Below are positions 1 through 8,925 of a stretch of DNA of 64,000 nucleotides, piece after piece. Source of the stretch: Kangiella marina (GTDB lineage Bacteria > Pseudomonadota > Gammaproteobacteria > Enterobacterales > Kangiellaceae); NCBI RefSeq assembly GCF_039541235.1, contig NZ_BAABFV010000002.1, forward strand, positions 248,001-312,000. The letters are read 5' to 3'. How positions within the stretch are numbered: position 1 is the first letter of the stretch; every line of letters starts with the position of its first letter. The notes under the pieces are model-generated. The model saw nothing but the letters and a program-made list of their open reading frames with translations. It did not search any database and was not told the DNA's origin. Both the position numbers and the translations under genes were made by a program.

Positions 1-2
1 CT

Positions 3-1544
3 GCAGATACTGAAGCCACCGAGCTTCATATGATCTACGGCTTGGAAGTTGTGGTTATTCCTACCAATAAGCCTATGCAGCGCTTAGACATGCCTGATTT
101 GATTTACTTAAGCAAGGAAGAAAAGTACGCCGCAATTATTGAAGAGATTAAAGACCTGCAGGCGAAAGGCCAACCTATTTTGGTGGGTACTGTTTCTATT
201 GAGTCTTCAGAGTTAATTTCTAAAGCGCTGAAAAAAGGCAAGATTAAGCACCAAGTCTTGAACGCGAAGTTCCATGCGAAAGAAGCCGATATTATTGCTC
301 AAGCTGGTCGAGCTGGGTCAGTGACCATCGCGACTAACATGGCAGGGCGTGGTACCGATATCGTGCTTGGCGGTAACTTGCAGGCGGATATTGCTGCTTT
401 GGGCGAAAACCCAAGTGACGATAAAATTGCTAAGGCTAAAGAAGAGTGGCAAAAACGCCATGATGAAGTGCTTAACGCGGGTGGTTTAGCGATTATTGGT
501 ACTGAGCGACACGAGTCTCGTCGTATTGATAACCAGCTACGTGGTCGTTCGGGTCGTCAGGGTGATCCGGGTTTAAGTCGCTTTTATCTATCACTTGAAG
601 ATGATCTGATGCGTATTTTCGCTTCAGAGCGTTTAGGCATGATGATGCAGCGTTTTGGGTGGGAAGAAGGCGAAGCGCTTGAACATAAAATGGTTTCTCG
701 TGCTATTGAAAACGCTCAACGTAAGGTGGAGCAGCGTAACTTTGATATGCGTAAAAACCTGCTTGAATATGACGATGTGGCTAATGATCAGCGCCGAGTC
801 ATTTACGAGCAACGTAATGAGTTGATGGAATCTGATGATATTCAGGAAACCGTTGAAGATATGCGCTATGACGTGGTGCAGGATATTATAAGCCAATATG
901 TGCCGCCACAGTCTATTGAGGAAATGTGGGACATCAAAGGATTAGAGCAGCGCGTTGACCAAGAGTTTGATATTGAGCTACCGATTCAGAAGTGGCTTGA
1001 TGAGGACGACAAGTTTGCTGAAGAAGAGTTACGCGAAAAGCTTTACCAAGAAATCCAGTCTGGCTACGAAGCTAAAGAAGCAGCGCTGCCAGATCCAAAA
1101 ATGATGCGTCAGCTGGAAAAGCAAGTCATGCTACAGCACCTTGATATGCACTGGAAAGAGCATCTTGGTAACATGGATCACTTGAGACAAAGTATCCACT
1201 TACGCAGTTACGCGCAAAAGAACCCAAAGCAAGAGTATAAGCGTGAAGCGTTTGAACTTTTCTCTGGCTTGCTAGATAACCTTAAACACGATGTTGTGAC
1301 GGTGCTGTCGAAAGTTAAGTTCCGTATGCCTGAAGAAGTTGAAGCCATGGAGCGTCAACAGCGTGATTCATCACAGATGAATGCACAACACGATTCAGCT
1401 TCAGCGATGCCAGCAGAGCAAGAGAGTGAGACGCAGCGTCAGGCGGAAACCTTTGTTCGTGAGCAACCCAAGGTCGGACGAAATGAGCCATGCCCTTGTG
1501 GATCTGGTAAAAAATTCAAACATTGCCACGGAAAAGCCTCGTAA
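3..1544 (+). CDS. secA: SecA preprotein translocase ATPase, C-terminal part (5' end outside window)
   Basis: Motor ATPase that drives unfolded preproteins through SecYEG at the inner membrane. The reading frame is open from base 3, so this is the C-terminal ~513 residues of a protein usually near 900. Visible are the second nucleotide-binding fold ([13 protein letters not shown], then [14 protein letters not shown]), the helical scaffold and wing region, and the C-terminal zinc-binding SEC-C motif [14 protein letters not shown] that contacts SecB and the ribosome. The first in-window ATG at base 30 is internal. The gene ends 5 bases before mutT, the classical secA-mutT neighbourhood. Truncation is only the window edge. 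Identification is very secure. Confidence 0.98.
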   Translation, partial: ADTEATELHMIYGLEVVVIPTNKPMQRLDMPDLIYLSKEEKYAAIIEEIKDLQAKGQPILVGTVSIESSELISKALKKGKIKHQVLNAKFHAKEADIIAQAGRAGSVTIATNMAGRGTDIVLGGNLQADIAALGENPSDDKIAKAKEEWQKRHDEVLNAGGLAIIGTERHESRRIDNQLRGRSGRQGDPGLSRFYLSLEDDLMRIFASERLGMMMQRFGWEEGEALEHKMVSRAIENAQRKVEQRNFDMRKNLLEYDDVANDQRRVIYEQRNELMESDDIQETVEDMRYDVVQDIISQYVPPQSIEEMWDIKGLEQRVDQEFDIELPIQKWLDEDDKFAEEELREKLYQEIQSGYEAKEAALPDPKMMRQLEKQVMLQHLDMHWKEHLGNMDHLRQSIHLRSYAQKNPKQEYKREAFELFSGLLDNLKHDVVTVLSKVKFRMPEEVEAMERQQRDSSQMNAQHDSASAMPAEQESETQRQAETFVREQPKVGRNEPCPCGSGKKFKHCHGKAS

Positions 1545-1549
1545 GAAAT

Positions 1550-1927
1550 ATGGCAGTCATTAAAGTCGCGGTCGCAGTCATTATTATTGCCGACCGCGTG
1601 CTTATTGCTAAAAGGGCAAAAAGCCAACATCAAGGCGGGCTTTGGGAGTTTCCCGGTGGAAAGTTCGAAAATGGCGAGTCGCTAGAGCAGGCTGCTCAAA
1701 GAGAGTGCTTTGAAGAGCTGGATATCATCCCAGCAAGCGTGGAACCTTTGACGGTGATCGAGCATGACTATGATGATAAGTCTGTGCGCTTGGAAGTTTG
1801 TGTAGTCAAAGATTATCTAGGTGTACCTAACGGAAAAGAAGGCCAGCCTCTTATATGGTGTCCGCGTCACCGATTAAGCGATTACCAGTTCCCTGAGGCA
1901 AATCAAGCCATCCTTAAGCTAATCTGA
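1550..1927 (+). CDS. mutT: MutT-type Nudix hydrolase (8-oxo-dGTP diphosphatase)
   Basis: Removes oxidised 8-oxo-dGTP from the nucleotide pool and so prevents A:T to C:G transversions. The Nudix box runs over residues 37-59 (G-x5-E-x7-RECFEEL), with Asp where the consensus has the last Gly. At 125 residues it is the size of E. coli MutT, without the C-terminal thiamine-synthase-like domain found in some pseudomonads. I chose the ATG at 1550 because the longer frame from 1523 lies inside secA and the family starts a few residues before the first beta strand. Its 3' end overlaps yacG on the other strand by 9 bases. Function follows from family and context. Confidence 0.9.
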   Translation: MAVIKVAVAVIIIADRVLIAKRAKSQHQGGLWEFPGGKFENGESLEQAAQRECFEELDIIPASVEPLTVIEHDYDDKSVRLEVCVVKDYLGVPNGKEGQPLIWCPRHRLSDYQFPEANQAILKLI

Positions 1928-2128
1928 ATTAGTATCCTCAGTTCTCGCCAATTCTTGTACTGTATTTGGGTCAAGTTGTTGTCCAGCAATTTTATGTCCT
2001 TCACTGGCCCATTCGCCCAGATCAATTAATTGACACCTTTTACTGCAAAAGGGTTTAAAGTCATTACTCCCAGTCCAGGCAACCGATTTTGTACAGGTCG
2101 GGCACTTTACAATCATTGTTTCAGACAT
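1919..2128 (-). CDS. yacG: YacG zinc-binding DNA gyrase inhibitor
   Basis: Small zinc protein; in E. coli YacG binds GyrB and inhibits DNA gyrase. The 69-residue product has the expected Cys9-x2-Cys12 and Cys28-x3-Cys32 zinc ligands followed by the family signature around [13 protein letters not shown]. In E. coli yacG sits between zapD and mutT; here it is convergent with mutT, their stop regions overlapping, and is separated from coaE-zapD by the pilus genes. The gene is transcribed away from the long pilA upstream region, so its promoter must lie within bases 2129-2655. Confidence 0.93.
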   Translation of the reverse strand: MSETMIVKCPTCTKSVAWTGSNDFKPFCSKRCQLIDLGEWASEGHKIAGQQLDPNTVQELARTEDTNSD

Positions 2129-2373
2129 AAATTAAGGCTTATTTGCTATGATATTGGCGTAAGGATACGCACATGAGGATGAAAAATCGAGAGTGATTGT
2201 TAAACTTTTGAGACAATGTAAAACTTTTCTTGGCTTTCAGAAGAACAGGTGTTTTTCTTAAAAGCTGTTTAAAAACAAGGGCATATATGAAAATAATGGT
2301 GTTTTAACCCTTGTTTAGGGCTTAAGTCTAAAGGCTAGAAGTGACAAATATTGTCAATAACAGCTGTAAATGG

Positions 2374-2403
2374 TTGATATTTAATCAATGAACTCGCTAT
2401 AAA
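2374..2403 (+). promoter_or_regulatory. Candidate sigma-70 promoter upstream of pilA
   Basis: TTGATA at 2374-2379 and TATAAA at 2398-2403 are separated by 18 bases. If used, the pilA transcript would have a leader of about 245 bases that includes the nested hairpin at 2512-2608. The match is fair, but A+T-rich intergenic DNA gives such matches by chance. Confidence 0.35.
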
Positions 2404-2511
2404 TGATGCGACCTTGCATACAAATGTGACCTAAGTCATTGTTTTACTGGGTGTGTCGAGATATTTTACAATCGTTAGTTGCTATATTTGAATTGCACAG
2501 TTATATTTAGT

Positions 2512-2608
2512 TACAAGATTTGTTCAAACAGTTTCGTTCGTTTTGAGCGGCTTGTGCAAACTAAGTATGAGAACCTCTGAGGGATACTTAGAAACAGCAA
2601 ATCTTGTA
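2512..2608 (+). promoter_or_regulatory. Nested hairpin in the pilA leader
   Basis: An 11-base arm at 2512-2522 (TACAAGATTTG) is exactly complementary to 2598-2608. Inside it, CTAAGTAT (2561-2568) pairs perfectly with ATACTTAG (2584-2591), closing a small CCT/AGG apical stem. The structure ends about 47 bases before the pilA start, leaving the Shine-Dalgarno AGGAGAG free. It is not followed by a U-tract, so it does not look like a terminator. Confidence 0.55.
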
Positions 2609-2655
2609 TGAACAAATGAAATAACTTTTTTGTTAAATGTATAGGAGAGAGTCTC

Positions 2656-3099
2656 ATGCAAACTAAAAAACAAGCGGGTTTTACCCTTATTGAATTAATG
2701 ATCGTCGTAGCGATCGTCGGTATTTTGGCAGCAGTAGCAATTCCAGCTTACCAAGATTACATCAAGCGTTCTAAGGTATCTGAGTTGGCTGCAACTTTGG
2801 CTGCCTGTAAAACGTCTGTAGCTGAAACATACGCTTCAAATGGTAGCAATATTGCTTCGATTGATTCTGCAGATGCTGCTGGCTGCTCCACAACGGGTTC
2901 TCAGTATGTAACCCCTGCATCTCTAACAGTTACTGCAGGTGTTATTTCTGTGGAAGCACAGGCTATTGGTGCCGGTGTTGATGGTGAAACATTAACTCTT
3001 GCTCCTCAGTTTGCTGGTGGTGCAGGTACAGAAATGACTGGTTGGGTATGTGCTGGAACGATTGATTCTCGTTACAAGCCGGCTAACTGCCGTAACTAA
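2656..3099 (+). CDS. pilA: Type IV major pilin (PilA-like)
   Basis: Structural subunit of a type IV pilus used in twitching, adhesion or DNA uptake. The type III leader peptide is MQTKKQAG, cleaved before Phe9, with the essential Glu at mature position 5 (FTLIE) and the hydrophobic N-terminal helix that embeds in the membrane and later in the pilus core. Four cysteines (51, 77, 132, 145) suggest two disulphides, the last pair forming the C-terminal D-region loop. The 147-residue length is typical. A strong Shine-Dalgarno (AGGAGAG) precedes the ATG and an intrinsic terminator follows. The protein ends in Cys-Arg-Asn, not Ser, which bears on how it may be glycosylated by the next gene's product. 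Confidence 0.95.
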   Translation: MQTKKQAGFTLIELMIVVAIVGILAAVAIPAYQDYIKRSKVSELAATLAACKTSVAETYASNGSNIASIDSADAAGCSTTGSQYVTPASLTVTAGVISVEAQAIGAGVDGETLTLAPQFAGGAGTEMTGWVCAGTIDSRYKPANCRN

Positions 3100-3111
3100 T
3101 TTAGTTTAGTT

Positions 3112-3142
3112 AAAAAAAGCGAGCTCCGGCTCGTTTTTTTTT
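3112..3142 (+). terminator. Intrinsic terminator of pilA
   Basis: CGAGC-TCCG-GCTCG hairpin preceded by A7 and followed by nine T residues, starting 12 bases after the pilA stop. The T-tract ends only about five bases before the ATG of the next gene. Confidence 0.9.
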
Positions 3143-3146
3143 GCCT

Positions 3147-4853
3147 ATGAAATTATTGAGAAATAAATCGTTCACTTTTCTGAGCATACTGACAGTGTTG
3201 TCCTTGTTACCTTGGACAGAACTGCAGTCAGCAGGTGGCTTAGCTTTTATTCGTAACAATTTTACTTGGGTTTTAATCTGCATAGTTGTGGTTACGTCAT
3301 TTATAAATGTATTAAATAAGAAAAAAGTAGTTTTTCCGAAGAGATCTTCCTTGTTGATTTTAGGGGTATTAATTGCAGTAGCACCTTTATACCTGAACCC
3401 AGCCGATACTTTTGATTACGGTAAATACTTACCTGTAGCGCTGATTCTATGTTTGCTGTTTTATTTGGCGTTATTTCAATATGAATTAAGTGATCATAGT
3501 TTAGAAACAATTTTATTAATATTTATTGGTATTGCTTTTAGTCAAGTGATTATTGCTTGCTGGCAATTATTCCATGACATAATGATGCAGTTGACAAGCA
3601 ATGCCACTGAGATGGAGTTACCTAGATTAAAAGGAACTTTCAATCAAAGGAATTTACTAGCTAGTTTTATCACCACTGCCCTTGTCGTCGTATACTACTT
3701 GAAAGCCTCAAAAGAGGGGAGTCGATTATCTCGATACGAAAACAGCTTACCGTGTTTCCGCTATTCGTTTGAGGTGTTAGTTTTTCTTTCTGCATTCATA
3801 CTTGTATTGACAAACTCAAGGGTTGGCTTGTATTCGTTGGTTGCGGCTCTTTTATTAATATTTGTTTCTTGTGGTCCGAAGTTTCCAAAAAAACATCTTA
3901 AGGTAATTGCTCCCATGCTGCTAGGAGGGCTAGCTTCATTGATATTTATGAGTACTTTTTTTAACAGTGAAGTAAAGGACTTTTCGAAAACACACAATCG
4001 AGAGCTAATTTACTCTACAGCTTTAAATGCAATAGAGGAAAAACCTTTGTTTGGGCATGGACTTGGAAGCTTTGAGAAAGTCTATTTGATAGGTTTAGAA
4101 AATAATTTGAACAATGAGGTAGTTAAAGCATCAACTCCTAGAGCTGAAAATCTTTCTCACCCACATAATGAGTTATTATATTGGGGAGTTCAGGGAGGAC
4201 TGATTTCAATACTGGGGTTGGTTATTATATTAGTAGGCCTGTTGTTACCTGCCTTTACTGGGAAGAAGAAAGCTTTTGCAGGAGTAGCTCTATTAACACC
4301 AATTGGCCTTCATACCTTGGTAGAACTTCCATTTTATATTTCAGGGGCGCACTTACTACTGGCGATATTGCTTTTTTTCTATATAACCTCTAGTGCTAAT
4401 GAGCTTAAAGTGTTTGAATTTAATGTAAGTCCCACTATTTCGAAATTTGGACGAGGTTTTGCTGGTGTTGTTGGTGCTGGTGTTGCGGTGGCATTGCTGC
4501 TAAATATCTACTCATTATATCAAGCTGTTGTGTTCGAAAAAGCGTTAAATAGAACTGAGCAACAGTTGAAAAAATCTATAGTGCATATAGGTTGGAGGCC
4601 AGAATATAATTCGTTGCTACTAAAGCATCGTGCCAATATTGCTGTTGAATCTGGAGAAAAGCAGCCAGTCATAGACTTTCTACAGTGGTTAGAAGAGCAG
4701 AATCAAATAAGTCCACGACTACAGTATTTTTTCAACCTTTATTACTCATACCAAATATTAGGCGAAAAAGAAAAAGCAGAAGATGTGAAGTTACAAATCG
4801 AGTGCTATTACACTGGAGTTAGGACAGCAGATGAGTGGCTTAAAAGTCATTAA
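3147..4853 (+). CDS. PglL/TfpW-type O-oligosaccharyltransferase (Wzy_C family), probably pilin-glycosylating
   Basis: Polytopic inner-membrane enzyme of the O-antigen ligase superfamily. Members beside pilin genes move a lipid-linked glycan onto pilin Ser or Thr in the periplasm. About eleven hydrophobic segments are visible. The large periplasmic loop carries the family signature near residues 335-350 (HPHNELLYWGVQGG), preceded by a HGLGSFE motif; a soluble tail of ~120 residues follows the last membrane span. I took the ATG at 3147; a TTG at 3141 is in frame. No Shine-Dalgarno is visible, because the pilA terminator occupies that position. The gene looks more A+T-rich than its neighbours. 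O-antigen ligase or polymerase is the alternative, but the pilin context favours PglL. Confidence 0.8.
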   Translation: MKLLRNKSFTFLSILTVLSLLPWTELQSAGGLAFIRNNFTWVLICIVVVTSFINVLNKKKVVFPKRSSLLILGVLIAVAPLYLNPADTFDYGKYLPVALILCLLFYLALFQYELSDHSLETILLIFIGIAFSQVIIACWQLFHDIMMQLTSNATEMELPRLKGTFNQRNLLASFITTALVVVYYLKASKEGSRLSRYENSLPCFRYSFEVLVFLSAFILVLTNSRVGLYSLVAALLLIFVSCGPKFPKKHLKVIAPMLLGGLASLIFMSTFFNSEVKDFSKTHNRELIYSTALNAIEEKPLFGHGLGSFEKVYLIGLENNLNNEVVKASTPRAENLSHPHNELLYWGVQGGLISILGLVIILVGLLLPAFTGKKKAFAGVALLTPIGLHTLVELPFYISGAHLLLAILLFFYITSSANELKVFEFNVSPTISKFGRGFAGVVGAGVAVALLLNIYSLYQAVVFEKALNRTEQQLKKSIVHIGWRPEYNSLLLKHRANIAVESGEKQPVIDFLQWLEEQNQISPRLQYFFNLYYSYQILGEKEKAEDVKLQIECYYTGVRTADEWLKSH

Positions 4854-4939
4854 ACTAACCTTCAGAATTGACTTTTGTCCCTTTTTATTCAAGGATATAG
4901 ACATTATTATTAAACTTAACTCTAAGCGGAGTTATTCTG

Positions 4940-6652
4940 ATGGCATTAGTTGAAACTGGGCTAACTGGTCTTGCACATATGTTGGTTGCAGAAGGCCTCA
5001 TAGAAAAAGAGAAAGTCAAAGAGGCTGTTGACAGAGCTAAAGAAGATAAAGTTGGTTTAATAGACTGGCTAGTTTCTTCAGGATGGGTAAAAGGAACGGA
5101 TGCTGTAAAAGCTCAGGGTGTAAACTTTGGCGCTCCTTATTTCGATGCTAGTTCAATCAATCCAGATAACTTACCGAAGGATATTATTGATCTCAATATG
5201 ATGCGGAAGCATCGTGTTCTCCCCCTATATAAAAGAGGCACTAGACTATTTGTTGGTGTCGCTGACGCTACGAACCTTAAGAGCTTAGAGGAAGTGAGGT
5301 TCCAGACTAACTGTTCAATAGAAGCTGTACTCGTAGAGCCATCCAAGCTTGATTCTTTAGTCAACAAGCTCATAGATGAGAAAGAGAGCGAGTCTTTATC
5401 GGACTTTGATGATGCTGATCTAGATAATATTGACCTAGATGCCGTAGATACTAATGATACAGAGGATGTGGGTGCTGGGGCTGAAAAAGATGACGCGCCC
5501 GTTGTTAAGTTTGTGAAGAAAATGCTAGTTGATGCCATCCGAAAAGGTGCGTCGGACCTGCATTTTGAGCCTTATGAAAAGAAGTATAGAGTTCGATTCC
5601 GTATCGACGGTATTTTACATGAAGTTGCAAGCCCTCCAATTCAACTTTCGGCACGTATTTCAGCACGCTTAAAAGTACTGTCAAACCTTGATATTTCTGA
5701 GCGAAGAGTTCCTCAGGATGGACGGGTTAAGTTAAAGCTATCGAAAACAAAAGCGATAGATTTTCGTGTCAATACGCTGCCTACTCTGTTTGGTGAAAAA
5801 ATTGTGATGCGTATATTAGATCCAACGAGCGCCATGCTGGGTGTGGATGCGCTGGGTTTTGAATCGCAACAAAAAAAGCACTTCATGGATGCCATCAATA
5901 AGCCGCAAGGAATGGTGTTGGTAACAGGTCCCACAGGTTCAGGTAAAACAGTGACGCTTTATACAGGGGTTAATATTCTGAATGATGAGCATAAGAATAT
6001 TTCCACCGCAGAAGACCCTGTTGAAATTAACCTAGCTGGGGTTAACCAGGTAAATGTTAACGTGAAAGCTGGATTAACGTTTGCTTCTGCTTTGAGAGCA
6101 TTCCTACGCCAGGATCCCGATATTGTATTAGTGGGTGAGATTCGGGATTTAGAGACAGCAGAAATAGCGATTAAAGCGTCACAAACAGGTCACTTGGTGC
6201 TATCTACGCTCCATACAAATTCAGCACCTGAAACCCTAACAAGGCTTGTTAATATGGGGGTTGCTCCTTTTAATATTGCGACGACAGTTAACTTGGTGGT
6301 TGCGCAACGTCTTGCTAGACGTTTGTGTGAACATTGTAAAAAGCCTTCTGAGTTGCCAGAGGAAGCTTTGCTTGAAGAGGGATTTACTAAAGAAGAGCTG
6401 AACGAACTCACAATTTATGAACCTGTGGGTTGCGATAAATGTACGTTAGGTTATAAAGGTCGAGTAGGTTTATTCCAGGTGATGCCTGTCTCTGAGGAGA
6501 CTGGAAGAATAATTATGGAAGGCGGTAATGCTATAGATATTTCCGATCAAGCAAAAAAAGAAGGCATTCCAGACTTGCGGAGAACTGGGTTAAACAAAGT
6601 GAAAATTGGGGCAACCAGTTTAGAAGAAATTAACCGAGTCACTCAGGAATAA
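4940..6652 (+). CDS. pilB: Type IV pilus assembly ATPase PilB
   Basis: Hexameric cytoplasmic ATPase that powers pilus extension. An N-terminal MshEN/T2SSE_N region (residues ~10-150) is followed by an acidic Asp-rich linker and the secretion-ATPase core. Walker A GPTGSGKT lies near residue 330, an Asp box just after it, and Walker B with the catalytic Glu (DPDIVLVGEIRD) near 392. Two CxxC pairs (CEHC and CDKC) in the C-terminal part form the usual zinc site. Length, 570, is normal for PilB. It begins 86 bases after the glycosylation gene and leads a pilB-pilC-pilD series. Confidence 0.97.
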   Translation: MALVETGLTGLAHMLVAEGLIEKEKVKEAVDRAKEDKVGLIDWLVSSGWVKGTDAVKAQGVNFGAPYFDASSINPDNLPKDIIDLNMMRKHRVLPLYKRGTRLFVGVADATNLKSLEEVRFQTNCSIEAVLVEPSKLDSLVNKLIDEKESESLSDFDDADLDNIDLDAVDTNDTEDVGAGAEKDDAPVVKFVKKMLVDAIRKGASDLHFEPYEKKYRVRFRIDGILHEVASPPIQLSARISARLKVLSNLDISERRVPQDGRVKLKLSKTKAIDFRVNTLPTLFGEKIVMRILDPTSAMLGVDALGFESQQKKHFMDAINKPQGMVLVTGPTGSGKTVTLYTGVNILNDEHKNISTAEDPVEINLAGVNQVNVNVKAGLTFASALRAFLRQDPDIVLVGEIRDLETAEIAIKASQTGHLVLSTLHTNSAPETLTRLVNMGVAPFNIATTVNLVVAQRLARRLCEHCKKPSELPEEALLEEGFTKEELNELTIYEPVGCDKCTLGYKGRVGLFQVMPVSEETGRIIMEGGNAIDISDQAKKEGIPDLRRTGLNKVKIGATSLEEINRVTQE

Positions 6653-6741
6653 TATTGAGTGGCTTGTAATAAATTGCTCATTGGGCAGAAACTCGTGTTT
6701 TCTGCTATATTGGTTTAACTGAATATCAAAGGTAGAGCATC

Positions 6742-7989
6742 ATGGCTACGGCAGTAAAGAAACGAAAAACATCGTCAAAGCAAAAAAAACAAAAGGTTTT
6801 TCAGTGGAAAGGTGTTAATAAGCAAGGTCAGAAAGTGAAGGGCTCAATGCCTGCTGTAAATGCCGATGAAGTTAAATCTTCTCTGCGTAAACAAGGGATT
6901 ACGCCTAAAACCGTGAATGCTGACTTATTTGCTTCTTTTGGCGGGGGAAAAAAGCCGATTAAGCCAGTCGATATCGCAGTATTTTTGCGCCAGCTAGCGA
7001 CCATGATGAAAGCCGGTGTTCCTTTGGTGCAGTCATTCGACATCATTGGTAAAGGGCATGAGAATGCAAGCGTGCAAGAACTGGTTTTAAAAATCAAAGA
7101 TGATGTTGAATCTGGTAACCCATTTGCGACTGCTTTACGTGCGCAACCTAAGTATTTTGATGAGCTGGTGTGTGATTTGATTCATGCCGGTGAGCAGTCG
7201 GGTACATTGGAGCAGATGCTTGACCGAATCGCGACTTATAAAGAAAAATCTGAAGCGTTAAAATCTAAAATTAAAAAAGCGATGATGTATCCAGCTGCGG
7301 TGATTGTGGTATCACTTGCTGTAACAGCTGTGTTGTTGATTTATGTTGTACCAATGTTTAAAGACTTGTTTTCAGGGGCCGGTGCTGACCTTCCTGCATT
7401 AACTGGAATGGTAGTTTCTGCTTCAGAAAGTATGCAAGAAAACTGGTATCTCTACCTTGGTGTGATAATTGCAATTGTAGTTGGTTATGTTCAAGCGAGT
7501 AAACACTCACCGCAATTTAGAGAAGCAAAAGACCGGTTTTTATTAAAAGTACCTATTTTTGGACCTTTGGTACAAAAAGCTGCGGTAGCCCGCTATGCGC
7601 GTACTCTAGCGACAACTTTTGCAGCAGGTGTGCCGCTAGTTGATGCGTTAGATTCAGCTGCTGGTGCCTCAGGTAATAGTGTATACAAAAAGGCCATCAT
7701 GAAAATTAAGGAAGACGTTACGAGTGGCCTGCAAATTAACATGGCTATGACGTCGACAGGTGTTTTTCCTAACATGGTCAACCAAATGGTTGCTATCGGT
7801 GAGGAAGCCGGTTCTGTAGATACGATGCTGTCGAAAGTTGCTGATATTTATGAGCAAGAGGTAGATGACGCGGTAGATGGCTTAAGTTCTTTGATTGAGC
7901 CCTTCGTCATTGTATTCATCGGTGGTTTAGTCGGTACAATTATTGTTGCGATGTACCTGCCGATCTTTAAACTTGGTGACGCCTTCTAA
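6742..7989 (+). CDS. pilC: Type IV pilus inner-membrane platform protein PilC
   Basis: Membrane platform of the pilus machine that couples PilB to pilin assembly. The 415-residue protein has a basic N-terminus and two T2SSF domains (about residues 80-205 and 285-405), each with the typical motif (LRQLATMMKAGVPLVQS and YARTLATTFAAGVPLVDA), plus three membrane spans near 175, 225 and 385. It starts 89 bases after pilB. The Shine-Dalgarno is AGGTAGAG. Nothing unusual. Confidence 0.97.
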   Translation: MATAVKKRKTSSKQKKQKVFQWKGVNKQGQKVKGSMPAVNADEVKSSLRKQGITPKTVNADLFASFGGGKKPIKPVDIAVFLRQLATMMKAGVPLVQSFDIIGKGHENASVQELVLKIKDDVESGNPFATALRAQPKYFDELVCDLIHAGEQSGTLEQMLDRIATYKEKSEALKSKIKKAMMYPAAVIVVSLAVTAVLLIYVVPMFKDLFSGAGADLPALTGMVVSASESMQENWYLYLGVIIAIVVGYVQASKHSPQFREAKDRFLLKVPIFGPLVQKAAVARYARTLATTFAAGVPLVDALDSAAGASGNSVYKKAIMKIKEDVTSGLQINMAMTSTGVFPNMVNQMVAIGEEAGSVDTMLSKVADIYEQEVDDAVDGLSSLIEPFVIVFIGGLVGTIIVAMYLPIFKLGDAF

Positions 7990-8011
7990 TTCAAAATAGA
8001 CAGACAATAAT

Positions 8012-8920
8012 ATGATTGAATTATTATCAAATAACCTGCCTTTGTTGGCAGGTTTTCTTTTTATACTGGGGCTTTTATTTGGCAGCTTTTATAACGTGGT
8101 CATTCATCGGCTACCGAAAATATTGAACCGCGAGTGGCGGGAAACCGCGACAGAGATATTAAAAGAAGCGGACTGTAAGGTAGACTGTCCGCAGGACTCT
8201 CTTCCTGAAAAGTATACTTTAGTAACCCCGCGTTCTGCTTGCCCTAAGTGTGGCCATCAAATAACTGCTCTGGAAAATATCCCAGTGCTGAGCTGGGCAG
8301 TACTGGGAGGTAAGTGTCGCTCGTGTAAAGCCTCTATATCAGTCCGTTATCCATTGGTTGAGTTATTAACAGCGACGACTTTTGCCCTGTGTGGATGGGC
8401 TTTTGGTTTTAGTTGGTTGCTTTTATTTGCAGTGATTTTTACTTCATACCTGATTATCAGCAGCTTCATTGACTATGATCATAAGATCTTACCCGATCAA
8501 CTGACCTTACCTTTGATTTGGGTTGGTTTGAGTACATTTCTATTCTTAGACCCCAGTGTCATTCAACCGAGTTTCGCACCTGATCTCTATTCTTCGGTGG
8601 TAGGGGCCTTATGTGGTTACTTAGTGTTATGGAGCATTTATTGGTTGTTTAAAATTGTTACTGGTAAAGAAGGCATGGGGCATGGTGACTTCAAGTTGTT
8701 GGCAGCGATCGGAGCTTTCGTGGGATTCAAAATGCTGCCGCTGGTGATTATTTTATCGACGGTCACCGGTGCGGTTTTGGGTATTATCGCAATGGTCATT
8801 AATAAAAAAGGCCGCGATTACACGATTCCTTTCGGACCGTTTCTAGCGATCTCAGGCTGGGTAACCCTACTATGGGGGGAGCCGCTGACTGGGTATTACC
8901 TTAACTTTTTGACTCCATAG
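8012..8920 (+). CDS. pilD: Prepilin leader peptidase / N-methyltransferase PilD
   Basis: Polytopic aspartic protease that cuts type III leader peptides such as that of the pilin in this window and N-methylates the new N-terminus. The cytoplasmic zinc loop has Cys77-x2-Cys80 and Cys102-x2-Cys105. The catalytic aspartates are in FIDYDHKILPD (about 154) and the GxGD motif GMGHGDFKLL (about 223). At 302 residues it is slightly longer than average. It follows pilC by 22 bases and precedes coaE by 5, so pilB-pilC-pilD-coaE-zapD look like one transcription unit. Confidence 0.97.
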   Translation: MIELLSNNLPLLAGFLFILGLLFGSFYNVVIHRLPKILNREWRETATEILKEADCKVDCPQDSLPEKYTLVTPRSACPKCGHQITALENIPVLSWAVLGGKCRSCKASISVRYPLVELLTATTFALCGWAFGFSWLLLFAVIFTSYLIISSFIDYDHKILPDQLTLPLIWVGLSTFLFLDPSVIQPSFAPDLYSSVVGALCGYLVLWSIYWLFKIVTGKEGMGHGDFKLLAAIGAFVGFKMLPLVIILSTVTGAVLGIIAMVINKKGRDYTIPFGPFLAISGWVTLLWGEPLTGYYLNFLTP

Positions 8921-8925
8921 AAACC

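Larger units (their letters stand above)
2129..2655. other. 527-base intergenic region between yacG and pilA
   Basis: No convincing gene is visible. The region must carry the divergent promoters of yacG and pilA. It contains a short dyad TGACA-N5-TGTCA at 2342-2356, a sigma-70-like promoter candidate at 2374-2403 and a nested hairpin at 2512-2608. I searched for a sigma-54 element (GG and GC ten bases apart), which drives pilA in Pseudomonas, and found no good match. Confidence 0.6.

Noticed and set aside
1-1544. secA as a truncated gene
   Set aside because: The frame is open at the first bases of the window; the truncation is the window edge.
2129-2655. Sigma-54 promoter for pilA
   Set aside because: TTGGCGTAAGGATACGCA near 2154 has GG and GC elements, but the spacing is one base too long; no other candidate fits.
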